DNA from: Arthrobacter hankyongi
GTDB lineage: Bacteria > Actinomycetota > Actinomycetes > Actinomycetales > Micrococcaceae
Assembly: GCF_022012395.1 (NCBI RefSeq)
Contig: NZ_JAKLTQ010000016.1
Coordinates: 45,723-109,722, forward strand
Length of the DNA: 64,000 nucleotides
Direction of reading: 5' to 3'
The position numbers were made by a program, and so were the translations under genes. The notes under the pieces are model-generated. The model was not told where the DNA came from and did no database searches. It was given only the letters and a program-made list of their open reading frames with translations. Below, piece after piece: positions 8,529-16,721 of the stretch (positions are counted from its first letter, which is position 1; the number at the start of each line of letters is the position of its first letter).

Positions 8529-9215
8529 TTAGTTCGCCGCCGCCGCTTTGATCAGGTTCACCACCTCTGCCGGGCTGGACACCATGGGTACGTGGTCGCT
8601 GGGAACCTCGACGGTAGCCGCGCCCATGCGTTTGGCGAACAGCCGCTCGGCGTCGGGCGGGATCGCCTGGTCCGCGCCGGCAACCAGATACCAGGACGGC
8701 AGGGTCCGCCAGTCCGGGGCTCCCATCACGTCTTCGAGGGCGCGGACGGACAGCGGCTGCTGCACGGCGTGCATCACCCGTGCCTTGGCCGGCTCCACGT
8801 TGGCCGCGAAGTGGGTAACGAAGTCCTCCTCGGGAAGCCAGGCGAAGCCTTGGCTGTCGACGTCGAGGTGCGCCAGCGCCGGTGTAGGCGGTCCCTGTGA
8901 CAGCAGCGCGCCGAGGGATTCACCCTCGTCCAGGCCGAAGGCTGCGATATAGACCAGGCCAACGGCATGAGGTGCATCCGTGCCGAGGAAGGTGAGGATC
9001 TGGCCTCCGTAGGAGTGGGCGGCGACGAAGGTGGGGCCGTTCTGACGCGCCAGCACCTGGCGGAGCCGGGCCGCGTCGTCGGCCAGAGAGGTCATCGGAA
9101 ACTGGGGTGCCGTGACGCGGTAGCCCTCCGCCTGCAGGGGCTCGATGACGGCACTCCAGCAGGAGCCGTCCGCCCACGCTCCGTGGACGAGGACGATGTT
9201 CGGTAAGGCGTTCAT
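8529..9215 (-). CDS. Alpha/beta hydrolase
   Basis: This 228-residue serine hydrolase starts MNALPNIVLVHGAWADGSCW, the HG oxyanion segment of the fold. The nucleophile elbow is AHSYGG near residue 70, and the catalytic His is in PSDHVPM near the C-terminus; an acid is available in VAGADQAIP. The group (salicylate esterase or EstC-like) hydrolyses small esters, but no substrate can be assigned. The ATG at 9215 follows a GGAAGGAACC-type ribosome site. It is transcribed in the same direction as, but separated by about 55 bases from, the DUF6510/FAD reductase operon upstream. Confidence 0.9.
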   Translation of the reverse strand: MNALPNIVLVHGAWADGSCWSAVIEPLQAEGYRVTAPQFPMTSLADDAARLRQVLARQNGPTFVAAHSYGGQILTFLGTDAPHAVGLVYIAAFGLDEGESLGALLSQGPPTPALAHLDVDSQGFAWLPEEDFVTHFAANVEPAKARVMHAVQQPLSVRALEDVMGAPDWRTLPSWYLVAGADQAIPPDAERLFAKRMGAATVEVPSDHVPMVSSPAEVVNLIKAAAAN

Positions 9216-9269
9216 TCCGGTGGTTCCTTCCTAGCGCCGAGGCGGGCACTGATGCATGAGCCGGTGGTC

Positions 9270-9608
9270 TTAGCCCAGGTCGATGGTGAGGTAACTGAAT
9301 CCGCGAAGGTCGAGGACGGCCTGGCCGCCGTCCCGGCGGACGCGCAGCAGCACACCGGAGCAGGAAGGGCAGCGCAGGACCATGGCCGGAGCGTTCACGT
9401 ACAGCCTTGCCTCTGCGATGGCCGACACCGCGCCGCAGCTGTCGCACCTGCCCCGTGCGGAGGTCATGTCGATGAGGAAGACTTCGGAAAGGGGGCCGGC
9501 GAGCGCGTTACCATCCAGGTAGTCTTCCCCAAGGCCGTCCGGGCCGCCGGTGCCGCGCTCGCCGGCACCGGGTCCCCCGGGCGCCGGCCGACCCGTCCAT
9601 CCGTTCAT
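9270..9608 (-). CDS. DUF6510 zinc-ribbon-like protein
   Basis: This 112-residue protein has a Gly/Pro-rich N-terminus, then a DUF6510-type domain (DYLDGNALAGPL, FLIDMTSARGRCDSCG, VLRCPSCSGVLLRV). The two CxxC pairs are likely zinc or iron ligands. Its ATG overlaps the stop of the FAD reductase as ATGA, so translation is coupled, and GGGAGG lies 6 bases upstream. It is the last gene of a three-gene operon with a molybdopterin oxidoreductase and a ferredoxin-NADP reductase-like flavoprotein. That conserved linkage suggests a small redox or maturation partner; the function is unknown. Confidence 0.85.
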   Translation of the reverse strand: MNGWTGRPAPGGPGAGERGTGGPDGLGEDYLDGNALAGPLSEVFLIDMTSARGRCDSCGAVSAIAEARLYVNAPAMVLRCPSCSGVLLRVRRDGGQAVLDLRGFSYLTIDLG

Positions 9609-10336
9609 CCGGTGCCTCCCATGCCGCCATACCGCTCGGTCTTGATCCGCTCCGGGGGATAGCCGGAATCGACCAGCCAGCCCGAGACGGTTTCGACGAA
9701 GCCTGTTGCCCCGCAAATGAAGACCGCGGGGTCGGCCTCGGGTCCAAAAACGCTGGATGCGAGGATCCGGGCATCGAGGCGGCCGACCGGCCGGCCTGCC
9801 GGCGCGCGCCGGGTATACACGTAGTCCACCGCGAGGCCGCTCGACGATCCTGCAAGGGACTCAAGTTCCTGCCGGTAGTACACCGACTCAGGGTCGCGCA
9901 CGGAGTAAAGCAGCCGGAACGGGGCGGGGTGGCGGGCCTGGTCATGGGCGCGGACCATCGCCATCAGTGGCACGACGCCGGAGCCGCCGGCGATGAGCTG
10001 GACCGGGGAGGCATCCTCGGGACGCCAGACGAACCAGCCGCCCACCGGCCCGCGGACCTCGAGCTGGTCACCGACGGCCAGCTTGCGCACCAGGTACGGT
10101 GACACTTCGCCGTCGGGCAGTTCCTCCACGGTGATCTCCAGCGTGTCGGGTGGACTGGCCGAGGCGACCGAGTAGGAACGTACTGCCTGGTAGCCGTCCG
10201 GTGCAGTCAGCCGGAGGTCGAGGTGCTGGCCGGGCAGGGACCGGACCGGCAGGGGAAAGCGCAGGCCGATGGTGCGCGCCGTCGCGGTCTCCTCCTGGAC
10301 GGCCACGACGTCGACGATGTGCCAGGCGCTGCTCAC
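9605..10336 (-). CDS. FAD/NAD(P)-binding oxidoreductase (ferredoxin reductase type)
   Basis: This 243-residue flavoprotein has an FAD-binding barrel with the RxYS motif (VRSYSVAS), a GWFVW bend and the NAD(P)-binding segment LIAGGSGVVPLMAMVRAH, and ends with CGATGFVETVSGWLV. It should pass electrons from NAD(P)H to an acceptor, here most likely the molybdopterin protein encoded just upstream. The GTG at 10336 overlaps the upstream stop as GTGA and fixes the start; a longer in-frame form to 10438 would overlap that gene. No iron-sulfur domain follows the reductase fold, so the electron acceptor must be separate. Confidence 0.9.
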   Translation of the reverse strand: MSSAWHIVDVVAVQEETATARTIGLRFPLPVRSLPGQHLDLRLTAPDGYQAVRSYSVASASPPDTLEITVEELPDGEVSPYLVRKLAVGDQLEVRGPVGGWFVWRPEDASPVQLIAGGSGVVPLMAMVRAHDQARHPAPFRLLYSVRDPESVYYRQELESLAGSSSGLAVDYVYTRRAPAGRPVGRLDARILASSVFGPEADPAVFICGATGFVETVSGWLVDSGYPPERIKTERYGGMGGTG

Positions 10337-10926
10337 CCGTAGCGCTCCTCGCGCCACGGGTCGCCGTGCGCGTGGTATCCGTTGGTCTCCCAGAATCCAG
10401 GGATCTCCTCGCCGGTCAGTTCGAGGCCACGCACCCATTTGGCGCTTTTCCAGAAGTAGAGGTGGGGGACCAGCAGGCGGGCGGGGCCGCCATGCTCGGA
10501 CGGCAGATCCGCCCCGTTGAACTGGTGGACGATCCAGGCCTTGCCCCCGAGGAGGTCCGCCAGCGGCACATTGGTGGTGTAGCCGCCGTAGGAGTGGACC
10601 AGGCTGAACCTGGCCGTAGTTTCTATCTGGTCGAACAGGGTGTCAAGGGCGACGCCCCGCCAGTGCGTGCCGAGCTTGGACCAGCTGGTCACGCAGTGGA
10701 TATCGGCCGTGATGTCCTCCTGGGGCAGGGCGAGGAAGGCTGCCCAATCCCAGTGGCGGCTGGTCCCGGTCTCCGTGACGATCCGGAACTCCCAGTCCGC
10801 CCTGGCGATCCTTGGGGTCGGTCCGGCCGACAGGACCGGGAAGTCTTCGGCTCGATGCTGGCCGGGTGGCAAGCCCGGATCGTCCCTGTTTCTGCGGCCT
10901 TGGAAGCCGGACGAAATGATACCCAT
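10333..10926 (-). CDS. Molybdopterin-dependent oxidoreductase (sulfite oxidase-like)
   Basis: This 197-residue protein is the SUOX-fold molybdenum domain alone. The Mo-ligating cysteine is C78 in HCVTSWSK. Cofactor-contact segments HSYGGYTTNVPL, EHGGPARLLVPHLY and WKSAKWVRGLEL are typical. It lacks a heme domain and an obvious Tat signal, so it should act in the cytoplasm, resembling YedY-type or cytosolic sulfite-oxidase-like proteins. It is the first gene of a tightly coupled operon with a flavin reductase (GTGA overlap) and DUF6510 (ATGA overlap), which likely supplies or drains its electrons. The substrate is not known; an oxidised sulfur or N-oxide compound is possible. Confidence 0.9.
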   Translation of the reverse strand: MGIISSGFQGRRNRDDPGLPPGQHRAEDFPVLSAGPTPRIARADWEFRIVTETGTSRHWDWAAFLALPQEDITADIHCVTSWSKLGTHWRGVALDTLFDQIETTARFSLVHSYGGYTTNVPLADLLGGKAWIVHQFNGADLPSEHGGPARLLVPHLYFWKSAKWVRGLELTGEEIPGFWETNGYHAHGDPWREERYG

Positions 10927-11020
10927 GATGCCCCTTCCAAGGACGTGAGGCGTGGGTGGGGTAGTGGAAGCCTAGTCCTGCATCAGCTGCCTGTCCATGC
11001 CGCGATCCACCCCCCCGGGG

Positions 11021-11542
11021 TCACGGTCCCGGCAGCCGCTGCTGCAGTTTCCGGCTGCTGTCCCAGCGGCGCAGGGCCGCGGCTTCGGCGGTGCACCGGC
11101 CGGCATCCAGCAGTTTTACTGCCTCGGCCAGTTGGGACCGGGACAGCCCGCGGGCGAGGGTGAGGTGCGGCAGCCAGCCGCCGGGAAGCGATGTCGGCAA
11201 CAGTTCCACGGAACCGCTGAGCAGTTCGTACACAGTGCGCTGGAACGTCGCGAGCGCGGGGCTGCAGAGCACGTGGCGGGCCAGTACCAGGCCGCGCCGG
11301 CCGGTGAAGACCAACAGCCCCTCGGAGACCAGGGCCAGCGGCAGGGCAGCGGCCGCTGCCCCGGCCAGTGCCTCGTCGGTTCCGCCGTCAATGTCGGGGG
11401 CGGACAGCAAAGTGACATGGGGGGCATTCGACGGCGACCGGTGATCGGCCAGGCTGGGCAGTCCGGCCCGCTGCAGCCGGTGCCAGTCTGCCAGCACCCG
11501 CTGTTCCCCGTCCCGGTCCAGGAGGAGCTCGACGCTGTCCAC
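11021..11542 (-). CDS. 2'-5' RNA ligase/LigT-like 2H phosphoesterase
   Basis: This 173-residue 2H-superfamily protein has both catalytic H-x-T motifs: PHVTLL near residue 42 and PHLTLARG near residue 128. Members hydrolyse cyclic phosphodiesters or join 2'-5' RNA ends in vitro. It starts at an ATG 9 bases after the stop of the NAD(P)HX dehydratase gene and is likely part of that operon. The C-terminus (AALRRWDSSRKLQQ) is a common ending in this actinobacterial subgroup. The natural substrate is unknown. Confidence 0.85.
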   Translation of the reverse strand: MDSVELLLDRDGEQRVLADWHRLQRAGLPSLADHRSPSNAPHVTLLSAPDIDGGTDEALAGAAAAALPLALVSEGLLVFTGRRGLVLARHVLCSPALATFQRTVYELLSGSVELLPTSLPGGWLPHLTLARGLSRSQLAEAVKLLDAGRCTAEAAALRRWDSSRKLQQRLPGP

Positions 11543-11551
11543 CGCATCCCG

Positions 11552-12418
11552 TCAGGCGGTGAGCTCCGCCAGCACCTGGGGCACCGCGTCCAGCAGCTCC
11601 CGGGCCAGGAAGCTCAGCGGGCCGATGGCCGAAGCCAGACGGTCCCCGGCGGTGGCATGCAGGTAGGTGCCCCAACAGGCCGCCTGTGCGGGTGCGGCCT
11701 TCCGGGCCAGGAACCCGCCGACGGCTCCGGCCAGCACATCGCCGCTGCCGGACGTGCCCAACCCGGCGTTGCCGGCAGGGACCTCCCACAAGCCGCCGCC
11801 GGGGTCGGCAATGACGCCCTGCCCGGTCACCACCGCCCGGTATTTCCGGGCGACCCGAGGTATGGCTGCGGCCATGTCCACGTCATCCTGCCCAAGCAGC
11901 CGGGCGGCCTCGACGGCATTGGGCGTCAGGACCAGGCGTCCGTCCCACTGTTGGTACACATCCGCCAGATCCACCAGCACACCTAAGGCATAGGCGTCGA
12001 GGACAACCGTGCACTCCCGGGGGAGCAAGGGGGCCAGGCCGGTGAGCAGCGCCGCGGTTTCCGCGGCGTCGTCCAGCCCTGGTCCCACCACCACGACGTC
12101 GGCCGCGGCGGCATCCGCCGCCAACACCTTGGCGGCATCGCCGCGGACCGAGCCGGCGGCGTTCTCCGGCAGTCCGACCACCCCACTTTCCGGCACCGCG
12201 ACGGCCGTGGCCACCGCTGCGGATTCGGCAACCGCCAGCGTGAGCCGGCCGGCACCCGTCCGCAGCGCGGCCAGCCCGGTGAGCATCGCCGCCCCGGGCG
12301 TCCTGCGGGACCCTCCGACCACCAGCACGGTGCCGCGGTCATCCTTGCCGGCTGCCTCGGTGGACAGCTGCCAGCCGCGCAGCAGCGCCGGTGTGACCGG
12401 TTCAGCGTGGGTGGACAT
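11552..12418 (-). CDS. nnrD: ADP-dependent NAD(P)H-hydrate dehydratase
   Basis: This 288-residue ribokinase-fold repair enzyme uses ADP to dehydrate the damaged cofactor NAD(P)HX. Diagnostic motifs are GTVLVVGGSRRTPGAAML at about residues 29-46, VVVVGPGLDD, LVLTPNAVEAARLLG and the catalytic/anion-hole GTSGSGDVLAGAVGGFL. The ATG at 12418, with GGAG 8 bases upstream, is preferred over 12463; it overlaps the upstream phosphatase gene by 17 bases. The epimerase partner NnrE is not fused and not adjacent, unlike the bifunctional enzymes of E. coli type. Confidence 0.93.
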   Translation of the reverse strand: MSTHAEPVTPALLRGWQLSTEAAGKDDRGTVLVVGGSRRTPGAAMLTGLAALRTGAGRLTLAVAESAAVATAVAVPESGVVGLPENAAGSVRGDAAKVLAADAAAADVVVVGPGLDDAAETAALLTGLAPLLPRECTVVLDAYALGVLVDLADVYQQWDGRLVLTPNAVEAARLLGQDDVDMAAAIPRVARKYRAVVTGQGVIADPGGGLWEVPAGNAGLGTSGSGDVLAGAVGGFLARKAAPAQAACWGTYLHATAGDRLASAIGPLSFLARELLDAVPQVLAELTA

Positions 12419-13133
12419 TGGTGTCTCCGGCGTGTCGGGTGACCGGAACTCCGCCGGCCTCAAGATGCGCTACGTCGTCGAAGACGGCGAGGGTCCAGTG
12501 GCCTTTACCGGAAGGCCGGACCAGGCGGGTGACCGATCCGTTCCGCACCACCGAGGCGGCAGCCAGGTCCAGCAGCGTCTCCTCGCGCAGGCTTTCGCAC
12601 ACAAAGCGCAGGAGCCAAATGACGGCATCGTGGCAGACCAGCGCCACGCGCCTGCCGTCCTCGACCCGGTCCAGGTCCGCCAGCAGCGAGCGCAGCCGCA
12701 GCACGACGTCGGCCCAGGATTCGCCGCCCGGCGGCCGATAATAGAACTTGCCCAGCCACCGGCGCCGGCGGGCCTCCAGTGGATAACGGACCTCGACGCC
12801 GAGGGCGGTGAGCGTGTCCAGGATGCCCAGCTCGCGGTCGCGCAGCCGTTCGTCGATCCGCAGCCCGGACGGTCCCCACCCGGCGATTTCCGCCGTCTGC
12901 CGTGCCCGCAGGTAGGGGGAGCACCAGATCGATTCCGGCCGCTCGCCGTCCGAGGCCTCCTTCAACCACCGCCCGAGGGCCGTGGCCTGCCTGCGGCCGG
13001 TATCGCTCAGCGGCACGTCCGCGTCGCGGTGCTTGACGTCTATCACTTCCAGCCCGGCCGCCTGGGCGGCCGACGCTGCGGCATTGCCTTCGCTTTCACC
13101 GTGGCGGATCAGGATGAGTTCGACGGCGCCCAT
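12402..13133 (-). CDS. Histidine phosphatase family protein
   Basis: This 243-residue protein of the phosphoglycerate-mutase superfamily has the phospho-acceptor motif LIRHGESEGN at residues 8-17, the substrate-side WCSPYLRARQTAEI, and the second catalytic His in ALVCHDAVI. It removes phosphate from an unidentified metabolite or protein. The ATG at 13133 follows GAAAGGCAG. It overlaps nnrD by 17 bases, so the order phosphatase-nnrD-LigT is one operon. A -10-like TACTAT on this strand lies at 13203-13198, without a good -35. Confidence 0.9.
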   Translation of the reverse strand: MGAVELILIRHGESEGNAAASAAQAAGLEVIDVKHRDADVPLSDTGRRQATALGRWLKEASDGERPESIWCSPYLRARQTAEIAGWGPSGLRIDERLRDRELGILDTLTALGVEVRYPLEARRRRWLGKFYYRPPGGESWADVVLRLRSLLADLDRVEDGRRVALVCHDAVIWLLRFVCESLREETLLDLAAASVVRNGSVTRLVRPSGKGHWTLAVFDDVAHLEAGGVPVTRHAGDTNVHPR

Positions 13134-13467
13134 GGACTGCCTTTCGGTGCCTTGCCCGCAGCGGTGGACGGGCGGATGGACATGGCTTGCTCACCCAATA
13201 GTAAGCACGCTTGGTTTTGCGTGTCCTGATCCGCGCCGCCTAAGTTCCGGGCCGGCGTCATGCCGGGCTTCCCGCCGGGGTTGCATTCGGGACACTCTTG
13301 GCCCGCGCCGGTAAATCCTTGATAACGGCCCTTGGCTCGCGCCTGCGCGGATGGCACACTCGTATTACTTGCCGGTCATGGTCCATGCGACCACGCACCG
13401 GCAAGGCCATGTTTGGGGTGGGTGGGGGCGTTCACGAGAGCAGGGCCGCGGCGGGCCGAACCTGGCC
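13134..13467. other. Intergenic gap without a supported gene
   Basis: This 334-base stretch separates two minus-strand genes. Short reading frames on both strands have no ribosome site or recognisable family. It should hold the promoter of the histidine phosphatase operon (a TACTAT-like -10 on the minus strand at 13203-13198) and the 3' end signal of the DUF72 gene, but I see no strong hairpin. Confidence 0.5.
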
Positions 13468-14193
13468 TTATGACAGGATGGACCGGAGCGTATCTGCGTT
13501 GCGGACCGCGTTCCCGCCGCCGTCGTTGTTGAAATAGACGTAGACGTCCTTGCCTGCGCTCTGCCATTCCCGGATCCGGTCGGCCCACCAGCGCAGGTCC
13601 TGGTGGGAGTATGAACCGCCGTAGAGGTGCTCATGGTCAGGCCCGTGCATCCTGACGTAGGCGAAGCCGGCGGTGGCCCGGAGCACGCAGGGCAGCCCGG
13701 CGCCGCTCATGACGCAGTAGGCCGCCTGGTGATGTTCGAGGAGGGTATAAACGGCCTCGTGATGCCAGCTGGGGTGCCGGAACTCGACCGCTACCTGGAT
13801 CCATGCCGGCAGCAGGCCCAGGAAATAGTCCAGGCGGGCATCGTCGCGTTCCATCCCCGGAGGCAGTTGGACCAGCAGGACTGCCCGTTTGTCACCGAGC
13901 TCATGCCAGGACCGCGCAATCCGGTCGATCCAGATTTCCGGGGCGTACAGCTTTTTCGCATGTGTCAATCCCCGTGGCGCCTTGACCGAGAAAAGGAAGC
14001 CTTCCGGCAGCCGGCGGCGCCAGCCGGCAAAGACAGTCTCGCGCGGCCAGTGGTAGAAACTCGCGTTCAGTTCGACCGTGCCGAACCGCCGACAGTAGTA
14101 GTCGAGCCGGGCACGGGTGGCGGTCCCGCCGGGGTAGAGGACGTGGTCCCAGTGGTCATAGCTCCACCCCGACGTGCCGATATGGATGCCCAA
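13468..14193 (-). CDS. DUF72 domain-containing protein
   Basis: This 241-residue TIM-barrel protein of the DUF72 (YecE) family has the signatures IGTSGWSYDHW at the N-terminus, VELNASFYHWP, FSVKAPRGLTH, LLVQLPPGMERD, VAVEFRHPSW, and YVRMHGP near the C-terminus. The family is widespread and its biochemical role is not established; links to DNA repair or nuclease activity have been suggested. Length is normal. The stop lies after YVYFNNDGGGNAVRNA, also a conserved ending. It is followed on the same strand by the 334-base gap. Confidence 0.93.
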   Translation of the reverse strand: MGIHIGTSGWSYDHWDHVLYPGGTATRARLDYYCRRFGTVELNASFYHWPRETVFAGWRRRLPEGFLFSVKAPRGLTHAKKLYAPEIWIDRIARSWHELGDKRAVLLVQLPPGMERDDARLDYFLGLLPAWIQVAVEFRHPSWHHEAVYTLLEHHQAAYCVMSGAGLPCVLRATAGFAYVRMHGPDHEHLYGGSYSHQDLRWWADRIREWQSAGKDVYVYFNNDGGGNAVRNADTLRSILS

Positions 14194-14212
14194 TTCCAGA
14201 CTCTGCCAGCTG

Positions 14213-14509
14213 TCAGCCTTCGCAGTCCCGGCAGTATTTGGCGCCGTCCTTTTCGCGGGCGACCTGGGACTGGTGGCGGACCAGGAAACAGGATGCGCAG
14301 GTGAATTCGTCCTGCTGCGGCGGGACGATCTGGACGATCAGTTCCTCGCCGGAGAGGTCGGCGCCGGGCAGGTCGATGCCTTCGGCGGTATCGGCGTCCT
14401 CGACGTCGATCAGTGCTGTCCTGCCGTGCTGCTGCGACTTCAGTGCCTTGAGCGATTCGTGTCCCTGGTCTTCGTCCTTGGTGCGGGGAGCGTCGTAATC
14501 GGTGGCCAT
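14213..14509 (-). CDS. DUF4193 family protein
   Basis: This 98-residue protein starts MATDYDAPRTKDED, the highly conserved opening of the actinobacterial DUF4193 family, and has an acidic middle (ALIDVEDADTAEGIDLPGAD). It ends with two cysteine pairs, FTCASCFLVRHQSQ and YCRDCEG, which form a likely zinc ribbon. The family is near-universal in Actinobacteria and its function is unknown; the zinc ribbon and acidic region would suit an RNA- or RNA-polymerase-associated factor. It stands 19 bases upstream of the DUF72 gene on the same strand. Confidence 0.95.
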   Translation of the reverse strand: MATDYDAPRTKDEDQGHESLKALKSQQHGRTALIDVEDADTAEGIDLPGADLSGEELIVQIVPPQQDEFTCASCFLVRHQSQVAREKDGAKYCRDCEG

Positions 14510-14563
14510 CGGTGGGTCTCAAACTCCTGCGGGGTTGTGCCGGACGGTCTGTCAACGTCCGAT

Positions 14564-14631
14564 CCTAGCGTTCGCCGCCTGCCCCGTGCTTCGCAAGCTC
14601 AGCCCGGGGCCCCTGGGCAGCTCTCTTGCCC
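14564..14631. repeat. Diverged copy of a GC-rich intergenic repeat
   Basis: This segment upstream of the DUF4193 gene aligns with the two better copies at 15635 and 15808. All share a GTTCGC-GCC start, a CTTCGC core and the tail CAGCTCTCT. It is the most diverged copy and lacks the paired CCCCAT/ATGGGG arms. Confidence 0.55.
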
Positions 14632-14678
14632 AACACACTCCGGCAGCGGGATATTCCGGACTGCCCGGACGGCGTGTC

Positions 14679-15626
14679 CTAGCCTCGCTCGGCGAACGGC
14701 GGAACGTGGTGTTCGGGGCTGAACGGCTTGAACCAGTCCTCGAACTTCATCGACGGTGCGCCTTCCGGACTGGCCCCGGGGTCGTTCTCGAAGCCGTCCA
14801 TCGCCGGGTCGAAGAGCATCATCGAATCGGCGAGCCTGAGGAACGACTCCTCCAGCATGGCCAGCCAGTCCGGCGGCAGTTCGGCATCCAGCTCCAGTTC
14901 CTCGGCCAGGAACTCGGCATCGGCGAGCAGGCACCGCACCGCCAGTTCCTGGGCCACGCAGGAGGGCTCCTTCCAGCCGGCGGCCAAGTTCATCGACAGG
15001 TCGGTGCATACAGCCAGGAAGCGGGCTGCGAAACGCGCGTCATAGTGGTGGGCGAATTGCGGAGGCAGGTTGCTGATCACATACGTATCGTCGACGTCGG
15101 CCGCCGTCGGAGCCCGGCCGCGCAGCAGGTCGATGTCGTTGAATAGCTCGTCCGTCATGGCGGCGGCGGCGTGCCAGAGCAGACCTGCCAGCATCTGGGC
15201 GCGGTGGCGAGAGAGCTGGCGCTCCGCCTCCGGAGCCGAACCGTCATAGCCAAGCATTTCCAGGCCCAGGCCCCGGACCCGGTCGGACGCCTGGATCAGG
15301 GCGGCCGACGGGTCATCGCCGATGCCGGTGTCAGCCGGTTCCCGTCCCACGGATCCGGTGCCCGGTAGGCCCGGATCCGGGGTGGCGTGCCCTTCGGTCG
15401 GTTCCACCTTGCCCCGCAGCAGCCTGACGCCCGGTACTTCGTCGGCAATCCGCAGCGGGTCCACCGAGATGGCCAGTGCGCCGAAAAGGTTGGCCGAGGC
15501 CATGGCCATGTGCTCCGCCGTCTGAGCCTTGGCGACCGCATAGTCCTGCATGGCCTCTGCGTCGGTGATGTCCAGGTCGATGGTGATGTGCAGGGATGCT
15601 TTGACGGGCTGGTCCGGGCTTTGCAT
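14679..15626 (-). CDS. Hypothetical protein (315 aa), conserved type
   Basis: This 315-residue soluble, acidic, mostly helical protein begins with a short beta strand, VKASLHITIDLDITDAEAM, then a variable linker, then a helical C-terminal two-thirds (AERQLSRHRAQMLAGLLWHAAAAMTDELF, FAARFLAVCTDLSMNLAAG, LADAEFLAEELELDAELPPDW). It has no signal peptide or membrane segment. I do not recognise a named domain; the composition suggests a conserved Micrococcaceae protein. It is flanked on both sides by related intergenic repeats and is divergent from the DUF1992 gene. Confidence 0.75.
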   Translation of the reverse strand: MQSPDQPVKASLHITIDLDITDAEAMQDYAVAKAQTAEHMAMASANLFGALAISVDPLRIADEVPGVRLLRGKVEPTEGHATPDPGLPGTGSVGREPADTGIGDDPSAALIQASDRVRGLGLEMLGYDGSAPEAERQLSRHRAQMLAGLLWHAAAAMTDELFNDIDLLRGRAPTAADVDDTYVISNLPPQFAHHYDARFAARFLAVCTDLSMNLAAGWKEPSCVAQELAVRCLLADAEFLAEELELDAELPPDWLAMLEESFLRLADSMMLFDPAMDGFENDPGASPEGAPSMKFEDWFKPFSPEHHVPPFAERG

Positions 15627-15634
15627 CTGCCCAG

Positions 15635-15741
15635 CCTACCGTTCGCTGCCTTCCCCATACGCTTCGCGCATGGGGACCCCTGGCAGCTCTCTGGCCGAGG
15701 GGCCCGCCCCGAGCTGGCGAGGGGTGGGAGGCGGGGAGGCG
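15635..15741. repeat. GC-rich intergenic repeat, copy A
   Basis: This copy contains CCCCAT-A-CGC-TTC-GCG-C-ATGGGG, a near-perfect hairpin at 15653-15675, then CAGCTCTCTGGCCGAGGGG and a G-rich end GGGAGGCGGGGAGGCG. It is nearly repeated at 15808-15894. It lies immediately upstream of the start of the 315-residue protein gene, in a divergent intergenic region. Confidence 0.75.
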
Positions 15742-15768
15742 CTACCGTTCGCAGCTAGTGCCGAGGGT

Positions 15769-15794
15769 CCCGCTGCGAGCTTGCGAGCAGCGGG
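15769..15794. repeat. Hairpin between the two repeat copies
   Basis: Arms CCCGCTGC (15769-15776) and GCAGCGGG (15787-15794) form a perfect 8-bp stem around a 10-base loop. It sits between repeat copies A and B and is probably part of the same repeat array. Confidence 0.55.
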
Positions 15795-15807
15795 AAGGCA
15801 CGACGCG

Positions 15808-15894
15808 CTTCCCCATTCGCTTCGCGCACGGGGACCCCGGGCAGATCTCTGGCCGAGGGGCCCGCCCCGAGCTGGGGCGGGAGGCGGGGAGGCG
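15808..15894. repeat. GC-rich intergenic repeat, copy B
   Basis: This copy repeats the core of copy A with few changes: CTTCCCCATTCGCTTCGCGC, then the CAGATCTCTGGCCGAGGGGC segment and the GGGAGGCGGGGAGGCG end, with a small deletion near GAGCTGGGG. The 409-base gap 15627-16035 is otherwise free of recognisable genes. Confidence 0.75.
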
Positions 15895-16035
15895 CGGCAA
15901 CGAGCGTAACTGGCTGGCGACGCCGGAGGTGGTCTCGCCGTCGTCGGCCAGCGTGTCATTGCCGCCTGCACCATGGGCTGGGAAAATTGGTGGGCGAGGA
16001 TCACAGTTCCGGACATGCTGAAGGAGGCGCCGGCG

Positions 16036-16620
16036 GTGGCGGACGGCAGGGCATCGGATGAGTACGGGCGCCGGCTTGAGCGCGCCGCGGAACTGCGCGC
16101 CTTCGGGACGCCCCGGGGTGCCGGGGCAGAGGACGAGGAGACGCGCGAAAAGCGCAGGAAGATCGACAGTGCGGCACGGGCCGACTATCTGGTCCGGGAC
16201 GCGATGGCGCGCGGGCAGTTCGACAATCTGAAGTACGCCGGCAAACCGATCCCCGGGCTGGGGGAGCGGTACGATCCCGACTGGTGGATCAAGGGGCTGA
16301 TCCAGCGGGAAAACCTCACCGGCATCGGTCCGGAGGCCATCCTGCTGCGCAAGGACGACGCCGAACTCGATGACCTGCTGGACACCCTGTACACGGAAAA
16401 GCAGGTTCGGGAGACGGTCGAGGATTTCAATGCCCGGGTAATCGATGCACGCCGGCAACTCCTCGGTGGTCCGCCGGTGGTGACCAAAACGCGCGATGTG
16501 GATGGGGAAGCGGCACGCTGGCAGGAACGCCGTGCGGCCCGGGCTGCCGCGGTGCCGGCGGATCCGGAACCGGAACCCCGCCGGCCGTGGTGGCGCCGGC
16601 TGTGGGGCGGAACCGGATAG
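16036..16620 (+). CDS. DUF1992 (DnaJ homologue subfamily C member 28-like) protein
   Basis: This 194-residue protein contains the DUF1992 conserved domain, seen in ARGQFDNLKYAGKPIPGLGE and YDPDWWIKGLIQRENL, with a helical C-terminus and a basic Trp-rich tail, RRPWWRRLWGG. It lacks a J domain despite the family name. I prefer GTG at 16036, because AAGGAGG lies 8 bases before it; the longer form from 15973 has no ribosome site. The product is probably cytosolic and of unknown role. It is divergent from the 315-residue protein gene across a repeat-filled gap. Confidence 0.88.
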   Translation: MADGRASDEYGRRLERAAELRAFGTPRGAGAEDEETREKRRKIDSAARADYLVRDAMARGQFDNLKYAGKPIPGLGERYDPDWWIKGLIQRENLTGIGPEAILLRKDDAELDDLLDTLYTEKQVRETVEDFNARVIDARRQLLGGPPVVTKTRDVDGEAARWQERRAARAAAVPADPEPEPRRPWWRRLWGGTG

Positions 16621-16721
16621 CAGGCCCGGTGCCGTCGTCCGGTGCTGCTGGGGCCGGACCCCGCCTAAGATCCGCGCGGGCATATACAACGGCAGCCGGA
16701 GCCAATAGCGTAGTCATACAA

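Noticed and set aside
12009..13229. A 406-codon plus-strand frame opposite nnrD and the histidine phosphatase
   Set aside because: Both sense genes have diagnostic motifs; the plus frame is Ser/Ala/Pro-rich and unlike any family.
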